This document shows, one piece after another, positions 50,998 to 59,160 of a stretch of 64,000 nt of DNA. Numbering within the stretch: position 1 is the first letter of the stretch; each line of letters starts with the position of its first letter. Made by a program: the position numbers and the translations under genes. Source of the DNA: an uncultured Veillonella sp. (lineage in GTDB: Bacteria > Bacillota > Negativicutes > Veillonellales > Veillonellaceae); NCBI GenBank assembly GCA_902478055.1, contig CABSJL010000005.1, forward strand, positions 23,543 to 87,542. Direction: 5' to 3'. The notes beneath the pieces were generated by a model. The model saw only the letters and a program-made list of their open reading frames with translations. It searched no databases and was not told where the DNA came from.

Positions 50998-52326
50998 ATG
51001 ACAGATCAAAAACAAATGAATACGGTCGATAGTATGTTGCCAATACCACAGCTCTTTGCCTTTGGTTTACAACACGTACTGGCCATGTATGCAGGTGCCG
51101 TTGCTGTACCTATTATTGTGGCACAGGCCATGAATTTACCTATGGAAGATTTGATTCGATTAATTATAGCGGACTTATTTACCTGCGGTATTGCCACATT
51201 AATCCAAACATTAGGTTTTGGTAAAATTGGTGGACGTATTCCTATGATCCAAGGTGTTACCTTTGCTTCTGTTGGACCTATGGCCATGATTGGTGCTCAG
51301 CATGGTATGACTGCTATTTATGGTGCTATTATCATAGCCGGTTTATTTACCTTCTTGATAGCTCCATTCTTTAGTCGTCTTATTCGCTTATTCCCACCTG
51401 TAGTTACAGGTACAATTATTACCATTATCGGTATTAACTTGATGCCAGTTGCTATTAATTGGATGGGCGGCGGTATAGGTAATCCTCAATTTGGTAGTTT
51501 TACTAATATTGGACTAGGGTTCCTTACCTTTTTAATTGTCATATTTGTTTATAAATTTGCCAAAGGATTCTTTAGTAATCTTTCTGTACTAATTGGTTTG
51601 ATTGCAGGTACAGCGATTGCGTTTGCCATGGGCGTTACAAACTTTGATGAAGTTGGTCGTGCCCACTGGATTGCGTTTATTGAGCCTTTCTATTTCGGGT
51701 TACCAACCTTTGATTGGGCGTCTGTACTTTCCATGATTATCGTAATGCTCGTAGTTATGGTAGAAACAACTGGTGATAGTATCGCTATTGGTGAAATCGT
51801 AGATAAGCCAATTGGTCGTAAAGAACTTGCTTCTATTATTCGTGCTGATGGAGTATCTACAATTATTGGTGGTATTCTCAATAGCTTTCCTTACACAGCA
51901 TTCGCTCAAAACGTTGGTCTTATTGCCGTAACCGGTGTTAAGAGCCGCTTTGTTGTAGCTGCATCGGGTGTAATCTTAATTTTATTGGGGTTATTCCCTA
52001 AATTAGCGGCTATCGTAGCTAGCATTCCGAATGCCGTGTTGGGTGGTGCTGGTATTGCCATGTTCGGCATGATCGTTGCTAGCGGTATTCGTTCCTTAGG
52101 CAAGGTTAGCTTTGAAGGCAACCATAATTTAATGCTCGTAGCTATCAGTATTGGTGTAGCTATGATTCCAATTGCAGCGCCAAACTTTTATGCTAATTTC
52201 CCTGCGTGGGCACAAATTATTTTAAAATCTGGCATCACTTTCGGTAGTATTATGGCAATATTGCTTAATTTACTACTTAATGGTGTTAATCGTGGTGACG
52301 AAATTAAAGAAATGGGTCGTCGATAA
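50998..52326 (+). CDS. NCS2-family purine (xanthine/uracil-type) permease
   Basis: The 442-residue membrane protein belongs to the nucleobase-cation symporter-2 family. It has 12 to 14 helices with the conserved QHVLAMYAGAVAVP segment, IQTLGFGKIGGRIPMIQGVTFA, the signature VETTGDSIAIGEI (glutamate of the substrate site) and GILNSFPYTAFAQNVGLIAVTGVKSR, which favours xanthine or uric acid over uracil. The start at 50998 follows GTAGGAG. It is monocistronic with a good terminator. The purine substrate is inferred from motifs only. Confidence 0.87.
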   Translation: MTDQKQMNTVDSMLPIPQLFAFGLQHVLAMYAGAVAVPIIVAQAMNLPMEDLIRLIIADLFTCGIATLIQTLGFGKIGGRIPMIQGVTFASVGPMAMIGAQHGMTAIYGAIIIAGLFTFLIAPFFSRLIRLFPPVVTGTIITIIGINLMPVAINWMGGGIGNPQFGSFTNIGLGFLTFLIVIFVYKFAKGFFSNLSVLIGLIAGTAIAFAMGVTNFDEVGRAHWIAFIEPFYFGLPTFDWASVLSMIIVMLVVMVETTGDSIAIGEIVDKPIGRKELASIIRADGVSTIIGGILNSFPYTAFAQNVGLIAVTGVKSRFVVAASGVILILLGLFPKLAAIVASIPNAVLGGAGIAMFGMIVASGIRSLGKVSFEGNHNLMLVAISIGVAMIPIAAPNFYANFPAWAQIILKSGITFGSIMAILLNLLLNGVNRGDEIKEMGRR

Positions 52327-52335
52327 AAATTACTA

Positions 52336-52374
52336 AAAAAGAACTCTGTTCCTTGGAGCAGAGTTCTTTTTTAG
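52336..52374 (+). terminator. Intrinsic terminator after the purine permease gene
   Basis: AAAAGAACTCTG pairs with CAGAGTTCTTTT around a 10-base loop, followed by TT. Confidence 0.9.
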
Positions 52375-52381
52375 TGATTAA

Positions 52382-52417
52382 ATTCACAGGAAATTTGTGT
52401 GAATACTATGCTATAAT
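52382..52417 (+). promoter_or_regulatory. Promoter with inverted repeat before the MOSC-moaA operon
   Basis: ATTCACA (52382-52388) and TGTGAAT (52398-52404) form a perfect 7-bp inverted repeat with a 9-base centre, placed in the -35 region of a TATAAT at 52412-52417. This looks like a dimeric regulator site. The leader is about 130 bases and very AT-rich. Confidence 0.55.
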
Positions 52418-52554
52418 AGATAGATAATTGTAGAATAATTTTGTGATGCTTTCAGTAACATGAAAATTATAAAAATGACTGCAATTACATATTGAAATAA
52501 AGTTATGTATATATGTATATATATGGTATGTTCCCATAAGAAGGGAAGGGTTAC

Positions 52555-52995
52555 ATGGCAGACGGAAAAATTATTGCTATCTCCATTAGTGAGAGAAAAG
52601 GGCAAAAGAAACATAATATTGAATCCGCTAATCTTATCGTAGATCATGGTATGGAAGGTGATGCGCACGCAGGCAATTGGCATCGTCAAATCAGCTTGCT
52701 TGGTATTGCAAGCATCGATCATATGCGTGCCCAAGGAGCGGATGTAAAACCTGGTGATTTTGCAGAAAATATCACTGTAGAAGGTATGGTGCTTTACGAA
52801 TTGGCTGTAGGCACACAATTACAAATTGGTAAGGATGTAATTCTTGAAATTACTCAAATTGGTAAGGAATGTCATCATGGCTGTGAAATCATGAAACAAG
52901 TAGGATCTTGTATCATGCCTACACAAGGCATCTTTGGCAAAGTCCTTAAAAATGGTACGATTCACGTAGGTGATGAAGTATCTATTATCAAATAA
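52555..52995 (+). CDS. MOSC-domain protein
   Basis: The 146-residue protein is a single MOSC domain, a fold related to the C-terminal domain of molybdenum cofactor sulfurase. The pattern VDHGMEGDAHAGNWHRQISLL and the cysteine segment IGKECHHGCEIMKQVGSC are visible; the conserved cysteine is thought to bind or carry sulfur. Stand-alone members accompany molybdenum cofactor genes, and this one lies 25 bases before moaA. AGGGAAGGG precedes the ATG. The exact reaction is unknown. Confidence 0.85.
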   Translation: MADGKIIAISISERKGQKKHNIESANLIVDHGMEGDAHAGNWHRQISLLGIASIDHMRAQGADVKPGDFAENITVEGMVLYELAVGTQLQIGKDVILEITQIGKECHHGCEIMKQVGSCIMPTQGIFGKVLKNGTIHVGDEVSIIK

Positions 52996-53020
52996 CTTAG
53001 TCGGATAAACGAGGTGTGTT

Positions 53021-53986
53021 ATGAAAGACGCATGGGGCCGTACAATTGAATATGTACGTCTGTCATTGACAGATGCGTGTAATTTTTGTTGTCCCTATTG
53101 TCGACCTGCTGAAATTACACCTCAAAGTCAAACCCAATTATTATCAGTTGATGAATGGATGACTATTTTAGGTGCCTTCCATCGTATCGGCGTGAAAGCG
53201 GTACGTTTAACTGGTGGCGAGCCATTGCTATATCCTCATATTGAAGAGCTTTTAACTCGTATCAAGGATACTGGTTGGTTTGAAGATATATCTATGACTA
53301 CTAATGGTAGCTTGCTTGCATCTCGAGCACAACGATTGAAAAAACTTGGTTTGAACCGAGTGAATATCAGTCTAGATTCTCTTGAAAGTGACGCTTTTGC
53401 CACTTGTGTAGGCAAAGAGGGGCAGCTAGATTCCGTATTAGATGGTATTCGCAGTGCTATTAGCGAGAATTTTAAATCAGTAAAGATTAATACCGTATTA
53501 TCTCGCCATTGGTCTGATGATGAAGTTAAATCTTTATTACAGTATGTAGAAAAGTGGCCTGTTGTATGGCGTTTTATTGAATATATGCCATTCCAAGGCG
53601 ATGCGTTCCATGGTCCAACCTTTGACGAATGGAAGACTCAATTAGAACGTGTTAGTGGAGGTCCGCTTACAGAAGTGCATTCCGTTTATGGCTTTGGCCC
53701 TGCTACGTACTTAGCGTTACCAAGTGGAAAGGCTGTAGGATTCATCTTTTCTATGTCTCATAGCTATTGTGATACATGTAATCGTGTACGTCTTACATCA
53801 GATGGGCAAATGCGTTTATGCTTGTTGCGGGATGACGAGGCTGATCTTGTATCTCTTGTGCGCAATGGTGCGACCGAGGAAGATTTAGCTATGCATATTG
53901 AACGTGCATTGCAGCGAAAGCAAGAACGTCATGATGGCGTAGGTATGGAACAACCAGAACGTCCTATGTGGCGCATTGGAGGATAA
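53021..53986 (+). CDS. moaA: GTP 3',8-cyclase MoaA
   Basis: MoaA is the radical-SAM enzyme that starts molybdenum cofactor synthesis from GTP. The 321-residue protein has the N-terminal radical-SAM cysteines in DACNFCCPYC (CX3CX2C), the LTGGEPLLY motif, a second cluster site CDTCNRVRLTSDGQMRLCLL near the C-terminus and the terminal GG dipeptide needed for activity. It works with MoaC (7729). The MOSC gene is immediately upstream and the small gene at 53988 begins one base after the stop. Confidence 0.96.
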   Translation: MKDAWGRTIEYVRLSLTDACNFCCPYCRPAEITPQSQTQLLSVDEWMTILGAFHRIGVKAVRLTGGEPLLYPHIEELLTRIKDTGWFEDISMTTNGSLLASRAQRLKKLGLNRVNISLDSLESDAFATCVGKEGQLDSVLDGIRSAISENFKSVKINTVLSRHWSDDEVKSLLQYVEKWPVVWRFIEYMPFQGDAFHGPTFDEWKTQLERVSGGPLTEVHSVYGFGPATYLALPSGKAVGFIFSMSHSYCDTCNRVRLTSDGQMRLCLLRDDEADLVSLVRNGATEEDLAMHIERALQRKQERHDGVGMEQPERPMWRIGG

Positions 53987-53987
53987 T

Positions 53988-54290
53988 ATGGGATTTTTTG
54001 ATTTTCTAAAACCAAGATCAAAGGAACATATTGAAGAATGTTGGCCGGGTGGCAAGATGCTTCAAGTCCATGTCGAATATGATACTAAATCCTCTGTAAT
54101 TACCTACAAGGGCCGTTATGGATTGCAATTTAATGTGCCAAAGGCTGATGTGACAAACATTATTATTAAAGAGGTAAGTCGTACGCATAGTGTTCTTCAA
54201 CTATATAGTGGTGCTGACTGCGTAGGGACTAGTGATATTCTTCCTACGGAGGCTTGTAATACGATGAAGGATTGGCTAGGACGATATTGA
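53988..54290 (+). CDS. Hypothetical protein following moaA, 100 residues
   Basis: The start at 53988 follows GGAGG, which lies inside the last codons of moaA, so translation is coupled. The protein starts GFFDFLKPRSKEHIEECWPGGKM and then looks like a small beta-barrel (alternating hydrophobic strands, QVHVEYDTKSSVITYKG), with no signal peptide. No family is recognised. Its tight linkage to moaA suggests a role near cofactor metabolism, but this is only context. Confidence 0.65.
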   Translation: MGFFDFLKPRSKEHIEECWPGGKMLQVHVEYDTKSSVITYKGRYGLQFNVPKADVTNIIIKEVSRTHSVLQLYSGADCVGTSDILPTEACNTMKDWLGRY

Positions 54291-54364
54291 TGTATATGTT
54301 TTATAGGAATGTAATAAATATTCTTTACATTCCTATAAAATAGGCATATAATTAGTCGTGTCAT

Positions 54365-54440
54365 GGACCACTAGCTCAGCTGGCAGAGCACCTGACTCTT
54401 AATCAGGGTGTCCAGGGTTCGAACCCCTGGTGGTCCACCA
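54365..54440 (+). tRNA. tRNA-Lys(CTT)
   Basis: The 76-base sequence forms a full cloverleaf. The acceptor stem GGACCAC pairs with GTGGTCC, the anticodon stem CTGA/TCAG closes the loop containing CTT, and the T loop is TTCGAAC. CCA is encoded. It reads AAG lysine codons. Confidence 0.98.
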
Positions 54441-54447
54441 AAATAAA

Positions 54448-54475
54448 CCCGCACTACTGTGCGGGTTTTTCTTCT
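54448..54475 (+). terminator. Terminator of tRNA-Lys
   Basis: AACCCGCAC / GTGCGGGTT stem with a TACT-type loop and a TTTTCTT run. Confidence 0.92.
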
Positions 54476-54551
54476 ATATTTTAAGTATTTGTATAATCTG
54501 CAACTACTTTATGGACGGATATGCTTCATTTACTAAATATGACGTATTTTG

Positions 54552-54589
54552 TAGACAATAAATGATTAAAAGCTTATTATTAATAATAA
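54552..54589 (+). promoter_or_regulatory. Dyp peroxidase promoter with a PerR/Fur-like palindrome
   Basis: TAGACA (54552-54557) and TATTAT (54575-54580) are 17 bases apart. A perfect 16-base palindrome TTATTATTAATAATAA (54574-54589) covers the -10 box, an ideal repressor position. Its AT-rich TTATNAT..ATNATAA form is like PerR or Fur sites. Confidence 0.6.
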
Positions 54590-54614
54590 TAGTTTTTATC
54601 ATTAGGAGGTTCTT

Positions 54615-55556
54615 ATGGCAGTAGATGTTTCTAGAACACAAGATGTGTATAAAGATGCTGGACAAAGTGTAAACTTTACAACATTATTATTAAATCGTAA
54701 AGATCGTGACGCTGAACTCGAAGTGATTCAAGATATGGCGGACCGCATTCAAGCTATTAAACGCTCTGTTAGCATTCGTGCAAATGGTGAAGGTTTGGGT
54801 ATTGCTTTTGGTTTCAGCCGTAAAGCATGGGATTATTTATTCCCTAATGCACCTGTACCAAAAGAGTTAGAAGACTTCCAAGGTATTAAAGGTGATAAAC
54901 AAGACGTACCAGCTGTAGCAGCTGATTTATTCTTACATGTACGTTCCAATGATGAGTCCGTAACATATACTGTAGTGGATCAAATTATGGAGTTCTTACG
55001 TCCTATTACATCTGTAGTAGATGAAACTCATGGCTTCCATTATGAACAAGGTCGCGCCATCATTGATTTCGTAGATGGTACTGAAAACCCTGTTGGTCAA
55101 GAAGCTGTAGAGTGGGGCGTTATTGGTGATGAAGATCCTGAATTCACTAATGGTTCTTATGCATTTGCTCAAAAATATGAACACGATCTTGATGCGTGGC
55201 GTGCGCTTCCTACAGAAATGCAAGAAAAGTTCATTGGCCGTCGTAAATTCAGCGATATTGAGTTAGAAGATGATGAAAAAGATCCAGCAGCTCATAATGT
55301 AGTGGCTCAAGATAATCGCGATGATAAAGAACATAAAATCGTGCGTATGAATGTACCGTTTGCTCAACCTGGCCAAGGTGTACGCGGTACATACTTTATC
55401 GGTTATGCTCGATACTGGGATGTAACTAAAACAATGCTTACTAATATGTTTACGCAAAACGATAAATTGCTTGATTATTCCAAACCTATTACAGGTATGC
55501 TCTTCTTCATTCCATCCCTTGATACATTGGATGCTATTGCAGAAGGCGAATTATAA
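54615..55556 (+). CDS. Dyp-type heme peroxidase
   Basis: The 313-residue protein has the Dyp signature GxxDG as FVDGTENP (distal aspartate), followed by the QKYEHDLDAWRAL segment and an arginine-rich distal side (GRRKFSDIELEDD). Such peroxidases use hydrogen peroxide to oxidise aromatic or other reductants. The N-terminal sequence has no Tat or Sec signal, so it is cytoplasmic, and no encapsulin gene is next to it. A peroxide- or metal-responsive palindrome lies on its promoter. AGGAGG precedes the ATG. Confidence 0.93.
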   Translation: MAVDVSRTQDVYKDAGQSVNFTTLLLNRKDRDAELEVIQDMADRIQAIKRSVSIRANGEGLGIAFGFSRKAWDYLFPNAPVPKELEDFQGIKGDKQDVPAVAADLFLHVRSNDESVTYTVVDQIMEFLRPITSVVDETHGFHYEQGRAIIDFVDGTENPVGQEAVEWGVIGDEDPEFTNGSYAFAQKYEHDLDAWRALPTEMQEKFIGRRKFSDIELEDDEKDPAAHNVVAQDNRDDKEHKIVRMNVPFAQPGQGVRGTYFIGYARYWDVTKTMLTNMFTQNDKLLDYSKPITGMLFFIPSLDTLDAIAEGEL

Positions 55557-55652
55557 TCCGCATAGCTAGTTTATGCATGATTTATATGGTTTGTGATGCT
55601 CAGTTTTGTTAGCAGCATATAATTTGAGTGAAAATACCATATAAATTCTATA

Positions 55653-55679
55653 GAAGCGCTCCTTTTAGGGGCGCTTTTA
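55653..55679 (+). terminator. Terminator after the Dyp peroxidase gene
   Basis: AAGCGC/GCGCTT stem with inner CC/GG pairs, loop TTTTA and trailing TTTT. Confidence 0.78.
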
Positions 55680-55682
55680 TGC

Positions 55683-55688
55683 TATAAT
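55683..55688 (+). promoter_or_regulatory. thrC -10 box
   Basis: TATAAT directly follows the peroxidase terminator and would start transcription about 43 bases before the thrC start codon. No clear -35 box. Confidence 0.4.
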
Positions 55689-55737
55689 AAATCTATTAAA
55701 CTCGTAAAATCCATTGTAGTTATAAATGAGGTATTCC

Positions 55738-57237
55738 ATGAATTATACTAGCACCCGCGGTACCGTTGCGGTAAATGAAACATATGCATTGTTGCACGGC
55801 TTAGCAGAGGATGGTGGTCTATATGTACCATCTTTATTCCCTACAAACTGCTTAACTTACAATGATGTGAAAGATAAAAACTATCAAGAGGTAGCAGCAA
55901 TTGTATTATCTAAGTTGTTCCCATGCTTCTCTGAAGCTCATTTAAATGAAATGATCAATTCTGCATACTCTGATGCTAATTTCAGTACTCGTGATATTGC
56001 ACCATTACATTCCTTATTAGAAAAGGTTTCTGTATTGGAATTATTCCACGGCCGTACACAAGCTTTCAAAGATATGGCATTGTCCTTATTCCCATATCTA
56101 TTGGTGGCAGCAAAAGAAGCAGAAGGTGAGAAAAAAGAGGTTCTTATCTTAACGGCTACATCTGGTGATACTGGTAAAGCCGCACTGGAAGGCTTTAAAG
56201 ATGTACCTGGTACACATATCCAAGTATTCTACCCAACAGATGGTGTAAGCCCTATGCAAGCAGAACAAATGCAAAAGCAAGAAGGAAATAACGTTAACGT
56301 AACGGCTATTCATGGTAACTTTGATGATGCTCAACAATTCTTGAAACGCTTATTCGTTGATAAGGCTACAGCAGAAGAAGTTGCTGCAAAAGGTGTGATG
56401 TTCTCTAGTGCGAACTCCATTAACATCGGCCGCTTGGCACCTCAAGTGGTATATTATGTAAATGCCTATGCTGAGCTCGTAGCACAAGGTGCTATTCACG
56501 AAGACGAAGCTTTCAACGTAGTAGTGCCAACAGGTAACTTTGGTAATATCTTGGCTGCGTACTATGCTAAAAAAATGGGTATTCCTATTGGTAAATTGAT
56601 TTGTGCATCCAACCAAAACAATGTGCTTACTGAGTTCTTTGAAACTGGCACATACGATATGAATCGTCCATTCTATACAACGATTTCTCCATCTATGGAT
56701 ATTCTTGAATCCTCCAACTTTGAACGTTTCTTGTACTATATCTCTGGTGAAGATAGTGAACGTACCGCTGGTTGGATGAAAGATCTTAAAGCAACAGGTA
56801 AATTGACTGTAAATGAAGAAGAGTTCAGTCGTGTTAAAGCTAATTTTGCAGGTGCTTATGTTGATGACGAAGAAACAAAAGCTATCATTGAACAAGTGTA
56901 CAACTCCTATGGTTATGTAATGGACCCTCATACGGCGGTGGCTATGGGTGCATACATGAAGGAATTGGAAAAATATCCTGAAGATGGTGCGCGTCATACA
57001 ATTATTGCGTCTACTGCACATCCATTTAAATTCCCAACAGCCATTTGCGAGGCTTTAGATATCAAAGTAGGTGAAACACCGTATGAAAGCTTAGATAATA
57101 TTTCTGCTGTAACGGGCGTAGCATTCCCTAAACAATTGGAAGCTTTGAAATCTAAACCATTGCGATTCACAAAAGCAATCGATAAAGAGAATATGAAACA
57201 AGAAATTCTTGATTTTGTAGATACGTTCTCTAAATAA
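55738..57237 (+). CDS. thrC: Threonine synthase
   Basis: This PLP enzyme turns O-phosphohomoserine into threonine. The 499-residue sequence has the N-terminal YTSTRGTVAVNETYALLHGLAEDGGLYVP segment, the PLP lysine in ELFHGRTQAFKDMALSL, and SGDTGKAALEGFKD and PTGNFGNILAAYYAKKMG phosphate-binding loops. Length fits the long bacterial/yeast type. The start at 55738 uses GAGGT and is preferred to an ATG 12 bases upstream. It is flanked by terminators, so it is separate from any hom or thrB genes, which are not in the window. Confidence 0.96.
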   Translation: MNYTSTRGTVAVNETYALLHGLAEDGGLYVPSLFPTNCLTYNDVKDKNYQEVAAIVLSKLFPCFSEAHLNEMINSAYSDANFSTRDIAPLHSLLEKVSVLELFHGRTQAFKDMALSLFPYLLVAAKEAEGEKKEVLILTATSGDTGKAALEGFKDVPGTHIQVFYPTDGVSPMQAEQMQKQEGNNVNVTAIHGNFDDAQQFLKRLFVDKATAEEVAAKGVMFSSANSINIGRLAPQVVYYVNAYAELVAQGAIHEDEAFNVVVPTGNFGNILAAYYAKKMGIPIGKLICASNQNNVLTEFFETGTYDMNRPFYTTISPSMDILESSNFERFLYYISGEDSERTAGWMKDLKATGKLTVNEEEFSRVKANFAGAYVDDEETKAIIEQVYNSYGYVMDPHTAVAMGAYMKELEKYPEDGARHTIIASTAHPFKFPTAICEALDIKVGETPYESLDNISAVTGVAFPKQLEALKSKPLRFTKAIDKENMKQEILDFVDTFSK

Positions 57238-57240
57238 TAC

Positions 57241-57275
57241 GATGCCGCCTTTCGTTAGAAGGGCGGCATATATTT
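57241..57275 (+). terminator. Terminator after thrC
   Basis: ATGCCGCC pairs with GGCGGCAT around a 12-base loop, followed by an AT-rich run. Confidence 0.8.
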
Positions 57276-57380
57276 TGGCTTTGTGAACTCTGTATCTCCT
57301 GTATATCAGATTGCTTATATAGATAATACAGGACAGTAACTATGTAGTAACATTATAGTAGAAGTGTATAGGGAGGTAGT

Positions 57381-58268
57381 ATGGCTAAAAAAGGCCTTAT
57401 GTACGCATTGTTATCGGCTCTTTTGTTGAGTACGATGAATTTATTCGTAAAGATGCTAGGCTCTAATATTCCTTCTGGGGAAATTGCCTTTTTCCGTGGC
57501 TTATTTGGTACTGTAGCGGTTCTTATCGTTATGTATGTCCAAGGCATCCGATTCTCTAAAGAAGATAGAGGACATCTACTAATGCGCGGTTTATACGGCG
57601 GCTTTGGCATGGTTTGTAACTTTATTGCCTTAGTGCATTTAAAGTTATCTGATGCAACGATTTTATTTCAAACCTCAGGTATATTTGTATTGATATTTAG
57701 CGCCTTATTTCTTAAAGAACGGGTACCTAAAGGGGCTGGGAAATGGCTTCTTTTGATCTTTGTAGCTGTAATGGTTATGGTAAATCCATTTAGCTTTACC
57801 GGCTTTACTTGGTTCGCCTTAGTAGCTATTTTAGGGGCTGCTTTATCTGCGGCTGCGTATACAACGATTCGCCTTATATCTAAGCGAGGTAAACATAGTA
57901 ATTTCGAAATTATGGCGTATTTTATGATTACAGGTATGATTGCAGGGCTTGTTACAACTGACAAACTCGTTATGCCTCAAGGCACAGATTGGCTTATCAT
58001 CTTGGCGATTGGTGGTATAAGTGTAGTGGCTCAGTTCTTCTTGACTGGTGCCTTTGTTACAACTAACGCTGTAGTGGCACAATTCTTACAATATGTTGGT
58101 GTATTCATCAGTTCCTTCTACGGCTTCTTATTCTTTGGTGAAAGCTTATCTATTGAAACTATAGGCGCTGGTGTGGCGATGTTCATATCTTCTGTTATGT
58201 TGGCTCGCCTTAAAGAACAAAGTGGACCTTTACAAGAAGGAAAGGTTATAGAGGATAAAATTAAATAA
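57381..58268 (+). CDS. EamA/DMT-superfamily transporter
   Basis: The 295-residue membrane protein has ten predicted helices in two EamA repeats: the first begins LMYALLSALLLSTMNLFVKMLG and the second FTWFALVAILGAALSAAAYTTIRLI. Positively charged loops after helix 1 of each repeat follow the usual inside rule. Drug/metabolite transporters of this group often export amino acids or nucleosides; the substrate is not evident. GGGAGG precedes the ATG. It may share no transcript with thrC because of the terminator between them. Confidence 0.87.
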   Translation: MAKKGLMYALLSALLLSTMNLFVKMLGSNIPSGEIAFFRGLFGTVAVLIVMYVQGIRFSKEDRGHLLMRGLYGGFGMVCNFIALVHLKLSDATILFQTSGIFVLIFSALFLKERVPKGAGKWLLLIFVAVMVMVNPFSFTGFTWFALVAILGAALSAAAYTTIRLISKRGKHSNFEIMAYFMITGMIAGLVTTDKLVMPQGTDWLIILAIGGISVVAQFFLTGAFVTTNAVVAQFLQYVGVFISSFYGFLFFGESLSIETIGAGVAMFISSVMLARLKEQSGPLQEGKVIEDKIK

Positions 58269-58308
58269 TTGTCGAATCTATACAATAATAGACGTTGTAT
58301 GACAGTAG

Positions 58309-58341
58309 AGGTGCTAATCACATTCGTGATTGGCACCTTTT
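58309..58341 (+). terminator. Terminator after the EamA gene
   Basis: AGGTGC(TA)ATCAC pairs with GTGAT(TG)GCACCT around an ATTC loop, with a short T run. Confidence 0.82.
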
Positions 58342-58399
58342 AACATGGTGCGAAAAGTACGCATAAATACTGATTTATTACAATTTTAGATTGACCTAT

Positions 58400-58472
58400 G
58401 AAAAACTATATTAAATAAATTCGAAAAACTACATCGAAAAATATTGACATCTCTTCATCTTTCCTTTATGAT
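58400..58472 (+). promoter_or_regulatory. mscL promoter with upstream direct repeats
   Basis: TTGACA (58444-58449) and TATGAT (58467-58472) are 17 bases apart, a near-consensus promoter. GAAAAACTA occurs at 58400-58408 and 58423-58431, with GAAAAATAT after it, a possible activator or UP-like region. Confidence 0.72.
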
Positions 58473-58524
58473 TAGTACAGTTATTAACGCATTCTCAATT
58501 AAGTGTATCTAGGAGTAGTGAGAA

Positions 58525-58989
58525 ATGAAAGAATTTTTGAACGATTTTAAAGCTTTTGCATTCAAAGGTAACATGATGGACCTCGCTATTGGTATGATTA
58601 TTGGTGCTGCTTTCACAGCGTTGGTTAACTCCGTTGTAAGCAACTTGTTCATGCCTATTATCAGCTTGTTCACAGGCGGTATTGATTTCAGTAACTTGTA
58701 CTTGCCATTAAATGCTGCATCTAAAGATGCATTTATGTCTGGTGCTGATATTAATACAGCTCGTGCAGTTGGTTCTGTATTGCCATACGGTACATTTATT
58801 ACTGATTTGATTCAATTCTTAATCTTGGCGTTCGTTGTATTCTTGATGGTTCGCGCATTAGCTAAAATGATGAAAAACGCGAAAGAAGAAGCTGCTGAAG
58901 CACCTACAACTAAAGAATGTCAATTCTGTAAAACAGAAATTCACATTGATGCAGTTAAATGTCCTAACTGTACAGCAGATTTGAAATAA
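58525..58989 (+). CDS. mscL: Large-conductance mechanosensitive channel with C-terminal zinc ribbon
   Basis: MscL opens under high membrane tension to release solutes on osmotic downshock. The N-terminal amphipathic helix and TM1 (KEFLNDFKAFAFKGNMMDLAIGMIIGAAFTALVNS) are canonical, followed by a periplasmic loop and TM2 (TDLIQFLILAFVVFLMVRAL). Unusually, after the charged cytoplasmic linker the 154-residue protein ends in a CX2C-X10-CX2C ribbon (CQFCKTEIHIDAVKCPNC). This could bind zinc or sense redox or metals at the channel's cytoplasmic end. GAG-type ribosome binding site; monocistronic. Confidence 0.93.
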   Translation: MKEFLNDFKAFAFKGNMMDLAIGMIIGAAFTALVNSVVSNLFMPIISLFTGGIDFSNLYLPLNAASKDAFMSGADINTARAVGSVLPYGTFITDLIQFLILAFVVFLMVRALAKMMKNAKEEAAEAPTTKECQFCKTEIHIDAVKCPNCTADLK

Positions 58990-59008
58990 TTCAAATTTAA
59001 AGCTACAT

Positions 59009-59042
59009 AAAAGGAGTAAGGCCTAGGCCTTACTCCTTTTTG
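59009..59042 (+). terminator. Terminator after mscL
   Basis: A nearly perfect hairpin: AAAAGGAGTAAGGCC with GGCCTTACTCCTTTT, loop TA, and T run. Confidence 0.95.
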
Positions 59043-59160
59043 TTGTATTACGCCAGCTTTCTAGTATAAAATATAAGTATATAATAGAAATATATAATAT
59101 TAACTTTAACGCGAAATTCTTGGGCGTGTATTATAAGACGTTTTTGGAGGACTTATACAT

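Noticed and set aside
56350..57021. 223-codon open frame on the minus strand opposite thrC
   Set aside because: It is the reverse complement of a well-conserved gene, with implausible His/Cys/Ile-rich composition and no start signals.
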